Shown piece by piece: positions 1 through 8,633 of a stretch of 64,000 nucleotides of DNA. The notes beneath the pieces are model-generated. The model saw only the letters and a program-made list of their open reading frames with translations, did not search any database and was not told where the DNA came from. This DNA is from Mycolicibacterium stellerae. Lineage in GTDB: Bacteria > Actinomycetota > Actinomycetes > Mycobacteriales > Mycobacteriaceae. The translations under genes and the position numbers were made by a program. Location: contig NZ_RARC01000010.1 of assembly GCF_003719305.1 (NCBI RefSeq), positions 124,001-188,000 of the forward strand. The letters run 5' to 3'. The first letter of the stretch is position 1. Each line of letters starts with the position of its first letter.

Positions 1-306
1 GACGACTACGCCGACGCGCACGACGTCGATATGAGGTTCGATCAGCACCGATACGGTCAGGTCGGGGTCGTCGACATGAACTACGGGAAGTACCACGCGG
101 TCGCCGTCATGGCGGACCGCCCCGTCATCGAGCACCGAGTCGAGGAAGCGCACCAGCGCGTCGCGCTGGTCGTCGTCGCCGAGCACCGCGCGCAGCCGCC
201 CTGCCGGGTCGCCGAACCACCCCGGGTCAGGTGAGCCGTCACGCAGAATGCCCAGCGCGGCGGCCAGGTCACCCAGAATCCCGAAGTCGCCGGCGGTGAC
301 GGTCAT
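1..306 (-). CDS. Hypothetical protein, 3' part beyond window edge
   Basis: The ATG at 306 opens a frame that stays open for 102 codons to the window edge. The start overlaps the stop of the upstream gene as ATGA, so the two are translationally coupled. The visible N-terminus (MTVTAGDFGILGDLAAALGI) is acidic, followed by a segment rich in Asp and Val. No signal peptide or membrane segment is seen. I do not recognise the family. Coupling to the next gene suggests that the two work together. Confidence 0.6.
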   Translation of the reverse strand, partial: MTVTAGDFGILGDLAAALGILRDGSPDPGWFGDPAGRLRAVLGDDDQRDALVRFLDSVLDDGAVRHDGDRVVLPVVHVDDPDLTVSVLIEPHIDVVRVGVVV

Positions 307-929
307 GAGGACAATTGCCCGAGCGGATGGCGAGCCATCGGTGTCACGGTGATTCCGTCAGCGGTGGCGACCAGGGCACCCGGTATGAGTGGAAGGCCGT
401 CCTTGTCGTTGCCGACGGTGCCGGACACGCTGGCGAGCAAGTCGAGGACCGCGCTCCACGCGAATGCCGTGAGCGCGTCAGCCCAGCGGTCAGTGATCGC
501 GGCAGGTCCGCGCGGTCGGCCGTCGGTGGCCGCATACATGCCGGCCGGTGCATCTGACGTGCCGACGACGAACGTCACCTGGGCTTGCGAGGGGCCGCTC
601 TGGTCGCAGGACACCGGAATGGTCACCACTACCGCCCCGTCGGCGGTGGCGACGGCGGCGCCGCCGGGATCGACGGCAAGTTCGTCGCCGCCGTCCCGCC
701 ACACGACGGTCGTCACGCGGATCCGGCGCGACTCCACGCCGAGCACGCGCCGCGCCGCGAATGGGAACAGGCGGGCCAGGGCGTCCCTGTTCAACGTGAT
801 GGGCCGCATCGGGTCCCCCGCGGCGGCGGCGCGGTCCGGTAACGGAAGCACCCCGGCTCGGTGCAAGGTTGTTAGTTCGTCGACGATCTCTGTCGGCCCG
901 GTGAAAACCGGATTCCGCGACGCAGGCAC
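303..929 (-). CDS. Hypothetical protein (208 aa)
   Basis: A 208-residue soluble protein with GTG start at 929 and no obvious Shine-Dalgarno. Codon usage is GC3-rich and typical of the window. The C-terminal half includes the hydrophobic stretch WADALTAFAWSAVLDLLASV, probably an amphipathic helix rather than a membrane span. No catalytic motif is recognised. The stop overlaps the ATG of the downstream partial gene by 4 bases. Both look like a small two-gene operon of unknown function, possibly with more genes past the window edge. Confidence 0.6.
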   Translation of the reverse strand: MPASRNPVFTGPTEIVDELTTLHRAGVLPLPDRAAAAGDPMRPITLNRDALARLFPFAARRVLGVESRRIRVTTVVWRDGGDELAVDPGGAAVATADGAVVVTIPVSCDQSGPSQAQVTFVVGTSDAPAGMYAATDGRPRGPAAITDRWADALTAFAWSAVLDLLASVSGTVGNDKDGLPLIPGALVATADGITVTPMARHPLGQLSS

Positions 930-1276
930 GGCGATCGCTCGGCTCTAGTAGACGGAAAGGATGACGTACCAACGCATTCGACTCGACGCCCCCTTTGGCC
1001 GGCAGATGTCGTATTCATAGCAGACCGCCATCGAAAATTTTTCGGCTATGCAAAAAGCGGACGAAGAAACTCTCTCAGAACTGGACTCGGCGGGGACTCA
1101 GCAACGCCGTTCTGGCGAGAAACGTTGACATCACGTGAGTTTCGCGTTCCAGCCAAGGTTCACAGCGAACAATCGAGAATCCGAGACAATTCCGGCGCTA
1201 GGTGCGGTTTGCATCCCCGGACGGCGTAATCGCAGCGTTGAGATTCACTTCAGGTTGTTCGTTTGGAGGACGACCG
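930..1276. other. Gene-free interval, 347 bp
   Basis: No convincing gene is seen. Base composition is more AT-rich than the flanks. A 19-codon ATG frame at 961-1020 sits directly after a GGAAAGG stretch but has no other support. It presumably carries the promoter for the gene at 303-929 and the 3' end of the sialidase-like transcript. Confidence 0.4.
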
Positions 1277-2716
1277 TCACCGGCCGTATCGCACGTGGTA
1301 CGGGTTTTGCACAATTGAGCCGCCGGCATCTGTATTCGTGAAGTAGCCGAAGCCGTCGAGGTGCCCCGGTGTGCTGAAGCACGGGTATGTCCTGAGGAAG
1401 TCGCCCCATCGTCCTGGAGTGGTTCCTGGCGTCGTGGCGGTTGAACCATCGCGGTACCACACCACGAAATCGCCGAGTATGCCGAATGCGGTATCTGCCT
1501 CGTCGCTGGCGCCGCCCCATGCGACGGCGATCGCTACTTCACCGTTCGAGTTGACCGCCAGCGCGCTGTACGCGAACACATAGTTGTCGTTCCAGACCTG
1601 CATCTCTGATGCCACCGTGAAAGTGTTCGCATTGATCGCGACGACGCGGGTGTAGGGCTGCGGATAGTTTGGTGAGTCACCGGATTTGCTCCGCGGGGAC
1701 GTCCAGGAAAACCACACCTGACCATCTCGCCACGTGGCTCCGCTGATGCGCGACCCGCACCGACTGCTCCAGTCGATGCCGCTGGGGGACGTGCACGAAT
1801 AGTCGTCGGAATCCGACCATTTCGCGACAGCCACGTCTTTGGTGGCGTAGTTGGATGTGGAGTCCCGCCACTCGACGACGCGTAGATTCGCGGTGTCGAT
1901 GTGGCCGGCCATGAAAGTCCCGGGTGCGTCGCCATTTGCGGGGGCGCTGAATTGGTAGTCGCTCGAGCCGACCGTGAGAGGTCCGATCCATTGCCACCCG
2001 ATCGACCCGCTGGCCAGGTCCGTCAACGGAATTCGGATCACCACCCGTCCTCTTCCGCCGACGTCGATGGCGATGATCAGGAAGCGCCCTGAGTGTGACA
2101 AGTGAGGCTGATCGAGGGCTGAGCCGGACTCGTCGAAGTCGGAACTGACGAAATCGTAGTAGCTCCACGCAGTTTTCGGCTTGTCGGCAACGTCGTCGGA
2201 TTTGGCGGCCGCGAGTCTGAACGCGCCGTCGCCAGATGCCGGATCGGAGCTGTGGAGCATTATCCAGACGAATAGATCGAACTCGAGGACATAGATCAGC
2301 TGCTGGTCGCCGACGATTCCGCCGGCGAAGGTCGGGAACATCGTGCTGGGATCGAAGTAGTCGAACGTCGCACCGGCGTCTTTCGACACCGCCAGATAGA
2401 CATTCCCAACCATGGCGACGACGTTGCCGTCCCTCGACGCGCCGCCACTTGGATCGACCGGAATCTTCACGTTGCTGAGCTGTGTTGGGTCCAGCGGCGT
2501 GTACGACGTGAAGATCACGGGTTCTCGCGGCGGGTCCGGCTCTTCCGTGTCACGTAGTTCCGTTGGGATGTTCTGCTTTTCGCTACGGCCCTCTCCAGAA
2601 GGAACTGTTCGCGGCTCTGGCTCGTCCCTGAGCTCCTCGCGCACAACCTTGGCGCGGTAACCGCGTCTACTGGGCGACTTTGCTTCCTTGGGTTCTCCCC
2701 GCCGCGACCTCGGCAT
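1277..2716 (-). CDS. Sialidase/beta-propeller-like protein
   Basis: A 479-residue protein. I placed the start at 2716 because GGGAGG lies 6 nt upstream; an in-frame ATG 21 nt earlier would include that ribosome-binding site in the coding sequence. Residues 1 to about 75 are charged and low-complexity (Arg, Lys, Glu, Pro) with no signal peptide. The rest is rich in Trp, Ser, Asp and Gly, with an Asp-box-like SKDAGATF and blades such as TAWSYYDFVSSDF and GQVWFSWTSP, as in exo-alpha-sialidase-type propellers. I cannot see the arginine triad needed for a sialidase claim, so catalysis is unproven. Composition is noticeably more AT-rich than neighbours, which suggests acquisition by transfer. Confidence 0.55.
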   Translation of the reverse strand: MPRSRRGEPKEAKSPSRRGYRAKVVREELRDEPEPRTVPSGEGRSEKQNIPTELRDTEEPDPPREPVIFTSYTPLDPTQLSNVKIPVDPSGGASRDGNVVAMVGNVYLAVSKDAGATFDYFDPSTMFPTFAGGIVGDQQLIYVLEFDLFVWIMLHSSDPASGDGAFRLAAAKSDDVADKPKTAWSYYDFVSSDFDESGSALDQPHLSHSGRFLIIAIDVGGRGRVVIRIPLTDLASGSIGWQWIGPLTVGSSDYQFSAPANGDAPGTFMAGHIDTANLRVVEWRDSTSNYATKDVAVAKWSDSDDYSCTSPSGIDWSSRCGSRISGATWRDGQVWFSWTSPRSKSGDSPNYPQPYTRVVAINANTFTVASEMQVWNDNYVFAYSALAVNSNGEVAIAVAWGGASDEADTAFGILGDFVVWYRDGSTATTPGTTPGRWGDFLRTYPCFSTPGHLDGFGYFTNTDAGGSIVQNPYHVRYGR

Positions 2717-2831
2717 TATGTGCCTCCCGTTTCGCATTCGGCGTCATTCACATTAAGCCTGTCGGCAACGCGAATGCTCTACCACTGCGAAAACGAGGGC
2801 CACTAATTTTTGGTGGCGGTCCAACGGGATT

Positions 2832-3563
2832 TCACTCGTCGGCGTCGATGACGCGCTGCGAGCGCACAGGCGTCGATGACGACCTGCGCGGTCGACGGCC
2901 AGGAAACGGGATCCGGTCGGCGATGTTGCTGAGCGGGTTGACGACCTGGCTGAGCACGATGACGGCTTCGCGCAGCGCTTCGATCGTCGGCTCGAGCGCC
3001 TCCAGCCCCGGCGTCAGCCGGTTGAGGGTGTCGGCCACGTCGGCCAGCTGTTCGAGCGGTCCGTGCCTGGCAGTCAGCTTGTCCACAAGTCCGCCCTCGG
3101 CGAGCAGCCGATCGGCCAGGCCGTCCTCTGCCAGCAACCGCTCGACCAAACCGTTCTCGTCGAGCAGCTGGTCGACGAGGCCGCCCGGTTCGATCGCGCG
3201 CATCAGGCCTCCGTCGTCCTGCGTCAACCGGTCGAGGACGCCGCCCTCCATCGTGAGCTTGTCCACCACGCCGCCGGGCGAAAGTAGCCGGTCGATGGGG
3301 CCGCCGGGCGTCAGCGCCCGGCCCAGCGGCTGATCCTCGTCCATGAGCCTGGCCAGCCGGTTGGCCCGTTCGACCGCCTCGTCGATGCCGAGCATGTGGG
3401 CGACCGAACCCGTCCCGCCCTTCGCCCTCGAGTTGGCCTGACCCAGCGTTCGTTGCGCCAACCCAAGCGCGCCATTGGCGACGTCAAGGCCGGTTTCGGC
3501 GGCAGCAAGCCCGACTCGGACCGGGGCGGTGGCGAGATCGACCAGGTTCTTGCCGAGATTCAT
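2832..3563 (-). CDS. Decapeptide-repeat protein, Rv0756c type
   Basis: A 243-residue protein directly upstream of and divergent from phoP, the position and approximate length of M. tuberculosis Rv0756c (unknown function). The N-terminus (residues 1-50) is an amphipathic Ala/Gly/Leu helix that could lie on a membrane. Residues about 76-175 are a tandem array of ten-residue units such as PGGVVDKLTM, EGGVLDRLTQ, ENGLVERLLA and EDGLADRLLA. The tail is basic (PGRRPRRSSS). The repeats predict a regular amphipathic solenoid or fibre. No enzymatic motif is seen. The PhoP-box-like site lies in the shared intergenic region, so PhoP control is possible. Confidence 0.7.
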   Translation of the reverse strand: MNLGKNLVDLATAPVRVGLAAAETGLDVANGALGLAQRTLGQANSRAKGGTGSVAHMLGIDEAVERANRLARLMDEDQPLGRALTPGGPIDRLLSPGGVVDKLTMEGGVLDRLTQDDGGLMRAIEPGGLVDQLLDENGLVERLLAEDGLADRLLAEGGLVDKLTARHGPLEQLADVADTLNRLTPGLEALEPTIEALREAVIVLSQVVNPLSNIADRIPFPGRRPRRSSSTPVRSQRVIDADE

Positions 3564-3627
3564 GCCCTCAGTGTATGGGTCCAGCTACCCGCTACCGCCG
3601 GAGCCGGCGAGGGGAGCACAATGATAT

Positions 3628-3645
3628 TCACAGGAAGTTGACAGC
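3628..3645 (+). promoter_or_regulatory. PhoP-box-like direct repeat upstream of phoP
   Basis: TCACAGG and TGACAGC are separated by 4 nt, giving an 11-bp period. The published mycobacterial PhoP motif is two TCACAGC heptamers spaced by 4 nt, and 12 of 14 positions agree. Its place 45-62 bp before phoP fits autoregulation, as known for M. tuberculosis. Confidence 0.55.
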
Positions 3646-3689
3646 AGCCCTGCAGCTTCATTGCCAGGAAGTTGGGAGAGATTTGGACG

Positions 3690-4409
3690 ATGGCCATGGC
3701 TGCACTCCCAGAAAACGTCCCGGAGGCTCGAGTCCTCGTGGTCGACGATGAGACCAATATCGTCGAGCTTCTCTCGGTGAGCCTGAAATTTCAGGGCTTC
3801 GAGGTCTATACCGCCTCCAACGGCCCCGCCGCGCTCGACAAGGCCCGCGAAGTGCGTCCCGACGCGGTCATCCTCGACGTCATGATGCCGGGGATGGACG
3901 GCTTCGGCGTGCTGCGCAGGCTGCGGGCCGACGGCATCGACGCGCCCGCGCTGTTCCTCACCGCCCGCGACACTCTTCAAGACAAGATCGCTGGCCTGAC
4001 GCTCGGCGGTGACGATTACGTCACCAAGCCGTTCAGCCTGGAAGAGGTGGTAGCCCGGCTGCGGGTCGTGCTGCGACGGACGGGCAAGGGCATCGAGGAA
4101 CCGCGCAGTGCCCGGCTGACGTTCGCCGACATCGAACTCGACGAGGACACCCACGAGGTATGGAAGGCGGGCGAGCCCGTTTCGCTGTCGCCGACGGAGT
4201 TCACCCTGCTGCGGTACTTCATCATCAACGCGGGCACGGTGCTGTCCAAGCCGAAAATTCTCGACCACGTCTGGCGCTACGACTTCGGCGGCGACGTCAA
4301 CGTCGTCGAGTCCTACGTCTCCTACCTGCGCCGCAAGATCGACACCGGCGAGAAGCGCCTGCTGCACACGCTTCGGGGTGTTGGTTATGTTTTGCGCGAA
4401 CCGCGATGA
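3690..4409 (+). CDS. phoP: Response regulator PhoP
   Basis: OmpR-family DNA-binding response regulator of the PhoPR system, which in mycobacteria controls cell-wall lipid, acid-stress and secretion genes. Receiver domain about residues 13-128: acidic pair D19-D20, phosphoacceptor D63 in ILDVMMPGMDG, conserved Thr in FLTARD and Lys in DYVTKPFS. C-terminal winged helix about 145-239, with LSPTEFTLLRYF and the recognition-helix region VNVVESYVSYLRRKID. I chose ATG 3690 because GGGAGAG lies about 9 nt upstream; an in-frame TTG at 3672 would place that site inside the gene. Near-identical to M. tuberculosis PhoP over the C-terminal domain. Followed 53 bp later by phoR. Confidence 0.97.
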   Translation: MAMAALPENVPEARVLVVDDETNIVELLSVSLKFQGFEVYTASNGPAALDKAREVRPDAVILDVMMPGMDGFGVLRRLRADGIDAPALFLTARDTLQDKIAGLTLGGDDYVTKPFSLEEVVARLRVVLRRTGKGIEEPRSARLTFADIELDEDTHEVWKAGEPVSLSPTEFTLLRYFIINAGTVLSKPKILDHVWRYDFGGDVNVVESYVSYLRRKIDTGEKRLLHTLRGVGYVLREPR

Positions 4410-4462
4410 GCGCTCGCGCGAAGAGCCGACCACTCAGCTAGCTTCTGACGAACAATAGGAGC

Positions 4463-5953
4463 ATGGCGGGTCTGCGCGGACGAGGAGTGCCGCTGCGGGT
4501 CGGGCTGGTGGCCGCGACCCTGGTGCTGGTCGCCTTCGGCCTGTTGGCGTCCGGCATCGCCGTCACCTCGATCCTGCGTCACAGCCTCACCAACCGCGTC
4601 GACGAGACATTGCTCGATGCATCCCGCAGCTGGGCGCAAGCCCCCCGCAGAATGCCGACGCCTCCGTTGGAAGGGCCCAATCCCGCCCGTCCGCCGTCGG
4701 ACTTCTATGTCCGCGGTGTCGACGCCGACGGCCGCATCTGGATGGCCGTCAACGATCGCGCCGCCGAACCCGACCTGCCCGCCAACAACGACGTCGGCCC
4801 GGAACCGGTCACCGTCGGCTCGATCGACAACTCGCACGTCCAGTGGCGGGCCATGTCTGTGCATGGTCCCCATGACGAAATGACGACCGTGGCCATCGAT
4901 CTGTCCGACGTTCAGTCCACGGTCCGTGCGTTGATCTGGTCGCAGGCCGGCATCGGCGCGGCCGTGCTGCTGGTGATCGGGGTGGCAGGCTTCTGGGTGG
5001 TGCATCGCAGCCTCCGGCCACTGACCGAGGTCGAACAGACCGCCGCCGACATCGCCGCCGGGCAGCTGGATCGTCGTATCCCGCAACGTGATCCGCGCAC
5101 CGAAGTGGGGCGGTTGTCATTGGCCCTCAACGGCATGCTGGCGCAGATCCAGCGCGCCGTCGCATCGTCGGAATCGTCGGCCGAACATGCCCGCCGCTCC
5201 GAAGAGCGGATGCGTCGCTTCATCACCGACGCCAGCCACGAACTGCGCACCCCGCTGACCACCATCCGCGGGTTCGCCGAGCTGTACCGGCAGGGCGCCG
5301 CACGCGATGTCGAGATGCTGATGTCGCGCATCGAGAGCGAATCGCGCCGGATGGGGCTGCTCGTGGAGGACCTTCTGCTGCTGGCGCGACTCGACGCGCA
5401 GCGGCCACTGGATCGCCACCGGGTTGATCTGCTGGCGCTGGCCAGCGACTCGGTTCACGATGCCCGGTCGATCGCCCCGAAGCGCCCGGTCACCATGGAG
5501 ATCATCGACGGCCCGGGAACGCCGGAGGTGCTCGGCGACGAGGCGCGGCTGCGTCAGGTGCTGGGGAACCTGGTCGCCAACGCACTGCAGCACACACCCG
5601 AATCCGCCCGGGTCACCGTGCGGGTCGGCACGGACGACGACAACGCCGTGCTCGAGGTCGCCGACGAGGGTCCAGGTATGAGCGCCGACGACGCCCACCG
5701 AATCTTCGAACGGTTCTACCGCACCGATTCATCGCGTGACCGCGCCAGCGGCGGCACCGGGCTGGGCCTGTCGATCGTCGACTCGCTGGTCTACGCCCAC
5801 GGCGGCACCGTCTCTGTCACCACCGCCCCCGGGATGGGCTGTCGGTTCACCGTCAAACTGCCGCGGATCGCCGACGTCGTCGTGCACGAGGAGCAGTCAG
5901 CCGCCGAGGGCCCGCGAGAATCGATCAGGCCAGGTCGGCCAGCGCCGCCTTGA
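4463..5953 (+). CDS. phoR: Sensor histidine kinase PhoR
   Basis: Membrane sensor kinase partner of PhoP, 496 aa. TM1 is about residues 14-37 ([19 protein letters not shown]), followed by an extracytoplasmic sensor domain to about 155, TM2 about 157-177, HAMP about 178-235, HisKA with the phosphorylated His in [20 protein letters not shown], and a HATPase domain with N box (LVANALQHT), G1 (DEGPGM), F box (FERFYR) and G2 ([10 protein letters not shown]). AGGAG sits only 1-2 nt before the ATG, which is tight, but the N-terminus aligns with the M. tuberculosis protein. The 3' end overlaps the convergent HIT gene by 29 bp. Confidence 0.96.
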   Translation: MAGLRGRGVPLRVGLVAATLVLVAFGLLASGIAVTSILRHSLTNRVDETLLDASRSWAQAPRRMPTPPLEGPNPARPPSDFYVRGVDADGRIWMAVNDRAAEPDLPANNDVGPEPVTVGSIDNSHVQWRAMSVHGPHDEMTTVAIDLSDVQSTVRALIWSQAGIGAAVLLVIGVAGFWVVHRSLRPLTEVEQTAADIAAGQLDRRIPQRDPRTEVGRLSLALNGMLAQIQRAVASSESSAEHARRSEERMRRFITDASHELRTPLTTIRGFAELYRQGAARDVEMLMSRIESESRRMGLLVEDLLLLARLDAQRPLDRHRVDLLALASDSVHDARSIAPKRPVTMEIIDGPGTPEVLGDEARLRQVLGNLVANALQHTPESARVTVRVGTDDDNAVLEVADEGPGMSADDAHRIFERFYRTDSSRDRASGGTGLGLSIVDSLVYAHGGTVSVTTAPGMGCRFTVKLPRIADVVVHEEQSAAEGPRESIRPGRPAPP

Positions 5954-6329
5954 TCTTTGCCTGCGCCTCGTCGAGCGATTCCGGCGACGGATTGGGATCG
6001 ACATTGGCGAACCCGAAATCGGTGAGGTTGTAGGCGGGGAAGACGTGCACGTGCAGGTGCGGGACCTCAAGCCCGGCGATGATCACGCCCGCGCGCTCGG
6101 CGCCGAACGCCGAGCACACCGCCTTGCCGACCAGTTGGGAGACCTGCATGACCCTGCCGAAGACAGCGGGGTCCACGTCCTGCCACTGATCGATCTCCGC
6201 GCGCGGGACGACGAGAGTGTGCCCCTGCGTCATCGGCTGAATCGTCAGGAACGCCACGATCTCGTCGTCGGTGTAGACGAACCGGCCCGGCAGATCGCCA
6301 TTGATGATCTTGGTGAAGACGGTAGCCAT
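5925..6329 (-). CDS. HIT family hydrolase (Rv0759c type)
   Basis: A 134-residue histidine-triad nucleotide hydrolase or transferase. The N-terminal [15 protein letters not shown] and the C-terminal triad in [13 protein letters not shown] are typical of Hint-like proteins that cleave phosphoramidate or AMP-linked substrates. Start taken at ATG 6329, where homologues begin. An ATG at 6341 has a better-placed GGGAG and would add four residues. It is convergent with phoR and overlaps it by 29 bp. Divergent from the GT2 gene, with 73 bp between them. Confidence 0.9.
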   Translation of the reverse strand: MATVFTKIINGDLPGRFVYTDDEIVAFLTIQPMTQGHTLVVPRAEIDQWQDVDPAVFGRVMQVSQLVGKAVCSAFGAERAGVIIAGLEVPHLHVHVFPAYNLTDFGFANVDPNPSPESLDEAQAKIKAALADLA

Positions 6330-6402
6330 ACTCGCGAGCATTCCAGCAAGCTCCCAGTGGCGTGGCAGTGGGGTGGCAGCTCGCTCGGAGACGGTTGTCG
6401 AT

Positions 6403-7203
6403 ATGACGGATCCGGCGGATTCACGCACGCCGGACTATGTGCTCGACATCGTCATACCCGTTCACAACGAGGAACACGATGTCGGCGGCTGCGTCCGCCG
6501 CCTGCACGAATACGTCTGTACCTACGTGCCATACTCGACGCGGATCACGGTGGCCGACAACGCAAGTAGTGATCACACCCTTGCGGTTGCCCATGGGCTC
6601 GCCGACGAACTACCCGACGTCGACGTCATCCATGTCGACGTCAAGGGCCGCGGGGCCGCCCTGCACGCGGCGTGGCTGAAATCGCCGGCCGACGTGGTCG
6701 CATACACCGACGTCGATCTGTCCACGGAGCTGTCGGCGTTGATGCCTTTGGTGGCATCGGTGATCTCGGGGCACTCCGACCTGGCGATCGGCTCGCGGCT
6801 GGTCCCGTCATCCCGAGTAGTCCGGAGCGTGAAACGCGAATTCGTCTCGCGCAGTTACAATTTGCTGCTACACGGTGTACTGGGTGCGAGGTTCTCCGAT
6901 GCCCAGTGTGGCTTCAAGGCGGTGCGCGCCGACGTCGCCCGCGAACTGCTTCCCCTTGTGGCCGACACCGGTTGGTTCTTCGACACCGAGCTGTTGGTCA
7001 TCGCCGAGAGAGTCGGGTTGCGGATCCACGAAGTGCCCGTCGATTGGGTCGACGACCCGGGTTCCAGGGTGGACATCGCGGCGACGGCGATCGGCGATCT
7101 GAAGGGATGCTGGCGACTCGGGCGGGCACTGGCAACACGCGCGTTGCCGATTCGGGAGTTGCGGAAAAGCCTTGGCCGCAAACCGCTGAGGCCGCACCCC
7201 TAA
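6403..7203 (+). CDS. GT2 glycosyltransferase, polyprenyl-phosphate sugar synthase-like
   Basis: A 266-residue inverting family 2 glycosyltransferase of the DPM1/dolichyl-phosphate glucosyltransferase type. Visible motifs: [11 protein letters not shown] (nucleotide-sugar strand), [21 protein letters not shown], the DXD-like [13 protein letters not shown], and QCGFKAVR followed by [13 protein letters not shown]. There is no C-terminal GtrA or membrane domain, so it is probably peripheral on the inner face of the membrane, transferring a hexose to polyprenyl phosphate. Start at ATG 6403, with GGAGA about 12 nt upstream. Sugar and acceptor cannot be read from sequence. Confidence 0.8.
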   Translation: MTDPADSRTPDYVLDIVIPVHNEEHDVGGCVRRLHEYVCTYVPYSTRITVADNASSDHTLAVAHGLADELPDVDVIHVDVKGRGAALHAAWLKSPADVVAYTDVDLSTELSALMPLVASVISGHSDLAIGSRLVPSSRVVRSVKREFVSRSYNLLLHGVLGARFSDAQCGFKAVRADVARELLPLVADTGWFFDTELLVIAERVGLRIHEVPVDWVDDPGSRVDIAATAIGDLKGCWRLGRALATRALPIRELRKSLGRKPLRPHP

Positions 7204-7205
7204 CC

Positions 7206-7261
7206 GCGAGCGTGCGCAGAATGCCAGAAAACCTCGGCGTGTCGTGTGCAAACACGCACGC
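7206..7261. repeat. Dispersed 56-bp intergenic repeat, copy 1
   Basis: Begins GCGAGCGTGCGCAGAATG and ends AACACGCACGC. The 7-mers GCGTGCG and CGCACGC near its ends are reverse complements, so it can fold. A same-length relative lies at 43174-43229, with most differences in the centre. It sits between two convergent genes, where a hairpin could act as a terminator. Confidence 0.6.
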
Positions 7262-7268
7262 CCGCGCT

Positions 7269-7333
7269 GTGAGCCCGCGCTGTGAGCCCGCGCTGTGAGC
7301 TCGCGCTGTGAGCTCGCGCTGTGAGCCCGCGCT
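7269..7333. repeat. Five tandem 13-bp repeats
   Basis: Five head-to-tail copies of GTGAGCCCGCGCT; copies 3 and 4 differ by one base (C to T). The array ends one base before the TAA of the SDR gene at 7335 and directly follows the dispersed repeat. Likely a replication-slippage minisatellite between convergent genes. Confidence 0.85.
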
Positions 7334-7334
7334 G

Positions 7335-8159
7335 TTATCGGCCGATCATCGCGTGGAGTTCGTCGACCGACCACGGCGGCGAGTCCCGATGGTCGCGGTA
7401 GCCGATGATGTCCGGTGTCTGGCGGGCGAACTCGCCGACGAAACCTCCTGCGGCGATGAATATTCGGCCCGTGATGTCCTTGGCCTCGTCGCCTGCCAGG
7501 TAGCCGTACATCGGCGCCGCATACTCGGGCGGTGGGGCGTCCAGCGCGGCTTGCGTGCTCACGTTGTCGAGCAGGCCCCTGCGGTTCAACCCCGCGATGT
7601 GGGCCTCGTAATGCGGGCCGGTCGAAATTCGCGTCTTGGCGCCCGGGCACACCACGTTCGCCCGGACACCGTGCTCCGCCAGTTCGGCGGCGATGGCCAG
7701 CGTCAACCCGTTGACCCCACCCTTGCCCGCCGGATAGCCGGTGCCCCCGTAGTCGCCGAGGAAGGCAAACGAGCTGGTGTTGACGATGGCGCCGCCGCCC
7801 TGTTCCACCATCTTCGGCGCCGCGGCCCGGCACGTCTCGAACGTCGTGACGAGGTGCGCGTCGACCAGATCGTGGAACATCTCGCTGGTGACCTCGAGAA
7901 TCGACTCGCTGGCCAGGCCCGCGGTGCCCGCGCAGTTCACCAGGATGTCGATTCGGCCGAATTCGCTTGTGCACCTGTCGATCAGCGCGTCAGCCGTCGC
8001 CGGGTCGGCCGGTGAACCGGGGTGGGCTACCGCGCCGTCGATGCCTTCTGCCGCTTGGGCCGCCGCTTGGGCATCGCGCCCATTGACGACGACGCCTGCG
8101 CCGAGTTCGGCGAGGAGGGCCGCGACTGCCAGCCCGATACCACGTGTTCCGCCGACCAC
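7335..8159 (-). CDS. SDR family oxidoreductase
   Basis: Classical short-chain dehydrogenase, last gene of the leftward P450/dehydrogenase operon. Motifs: VGGTRGIG (cofactor glycines), VNCAG in place of NNAG, catalytic Ser in NTSSFAF, and YPAGK for YxxxK. The GTG at 8159 would cut off the first beta strand (GRGAVVV precedes VGG). The real start is probably upstream, at CTG 8180 or at ATT 8192, the latter overlapping the TAG of the preceding gene; no ATG, GTG or TTG is available in that stretch. No equivalent is known to me at this place in M. tuberculosis. Substrate unknown; context suggests an alcohol or ketone intermediate. Confidence 0.8.
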   Translation of the reverse strand: MVGGTRGIGLAVAALLAELGAGVVVNGRDAQAAAQAAEGIDGAVAHPGSPADPATADALIDRCTSEFGRIDILVNCAGTAGLASESILEVTSEMFHDLVDAHLVTTFETCRAAAPKMVEQGGGAIVNTSSFAFLGDYGGTGYPAGKGGVNGLTLAIAAELAEHGVRANVVCPGAKTRISTGPHYEAHIAGLNRRGLLDNVSTQAALDAPPPEYAAPMYGYLAGDEAKDITGRIFIAAGGFVGEFARQTPDIIGYRDHRDSPPWSVDELHAMIGR

Positions 8160-8187
8160 GACGGCGCCACGGCCGGTCAGCGGTGCG

Positions 8188-8622
8188 CTAATCGACCTCG
8201 CCGTCCTCGACGGGCTTCATCATGTCCATGTTCCAGTACCCGCGAAGGTTGGTCAGCAGGCCGGCGTCGTTCACCTTATAGGTGAAGATGCCGCGCACCG
8301 AGCTTGCCGACCCGTTGTCGAACGTGAACTTCAGCGCCAGGATGTGGGCGATCTCGTCGGGAGAACTCGACGGGAAGGTCTCCTCGCACGTGATCGTGAT
8401 GGTGGCGAGGCCGACGCTGCGCTCCCACCACTCCGAGACGCCGTCCTTGCCGACGACACCGGTGCCGTCGGGATTCGTGTACGACGGGCCGATCGGGTCT
8501 TCGATGACCACGTCGTCGGTCATCAGCGCCAGCCAGCCGGCCTTGTCCTTGGCTTGCACGCAGCGCCACGACGCCTGTGACGCCGTCAGCGCCGGGGACT
8601 GCTCGATTGTCTCCTGCGACAT
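8188..8622 (-). CDS. NTF2/SnoaL-like protein (Rv0760c type)
   Basis: A 144-residue cone-fold protein of the ketosteroid isomerase/nuclear transport factor 2 superfamily, corresponding by position and length to Rv0760c, which has been reported as a steroid-binding KSI-like protein. Sequence features: WLALMTDDVVIEDPIG, WWERSVG and the C-terminal YWNMDMMKP. Lies 11 bp after the alcohol dehydrogenase stop, so it is in the same operon. It may bind or isomerise a hydrophobic intermediate made by the neighbouring P450 and dehydrogenases; that role is inferred. Confidence 0.85.
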   Translation of the reverse strand: MSQETIEQSPALTASQASWRCVQAKDKAGWLALMTDDVVIEDPIGPSYTNPDGTGVVGKDGVSEWWERSVGLATITITCEETFPSSSPDEIAHILALKFTFDNGSASSVRGIFTYKVNDAGLLTNLRGYWNMDMMKPVEDGEVD

Positions 8623-8633
8623 GATGTTTCGAT

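Noticed and set aside
961..1020. 19-codon frame after GGAAAGG
   Set aside because: The purine-rich stretch directly abuts the ATG, and the peptide has no other support.
1277..2716. Exported sialidase virulence factor
   Set aside because: No signal peptide and no recognisable catalytic arginine triad; only fold-level resemblance.
7269..7333. Possible CRISPR array
   Set aside because: Contiguous 13-bp tandem units without spacers and no cas genes nearby; a minisatellite.
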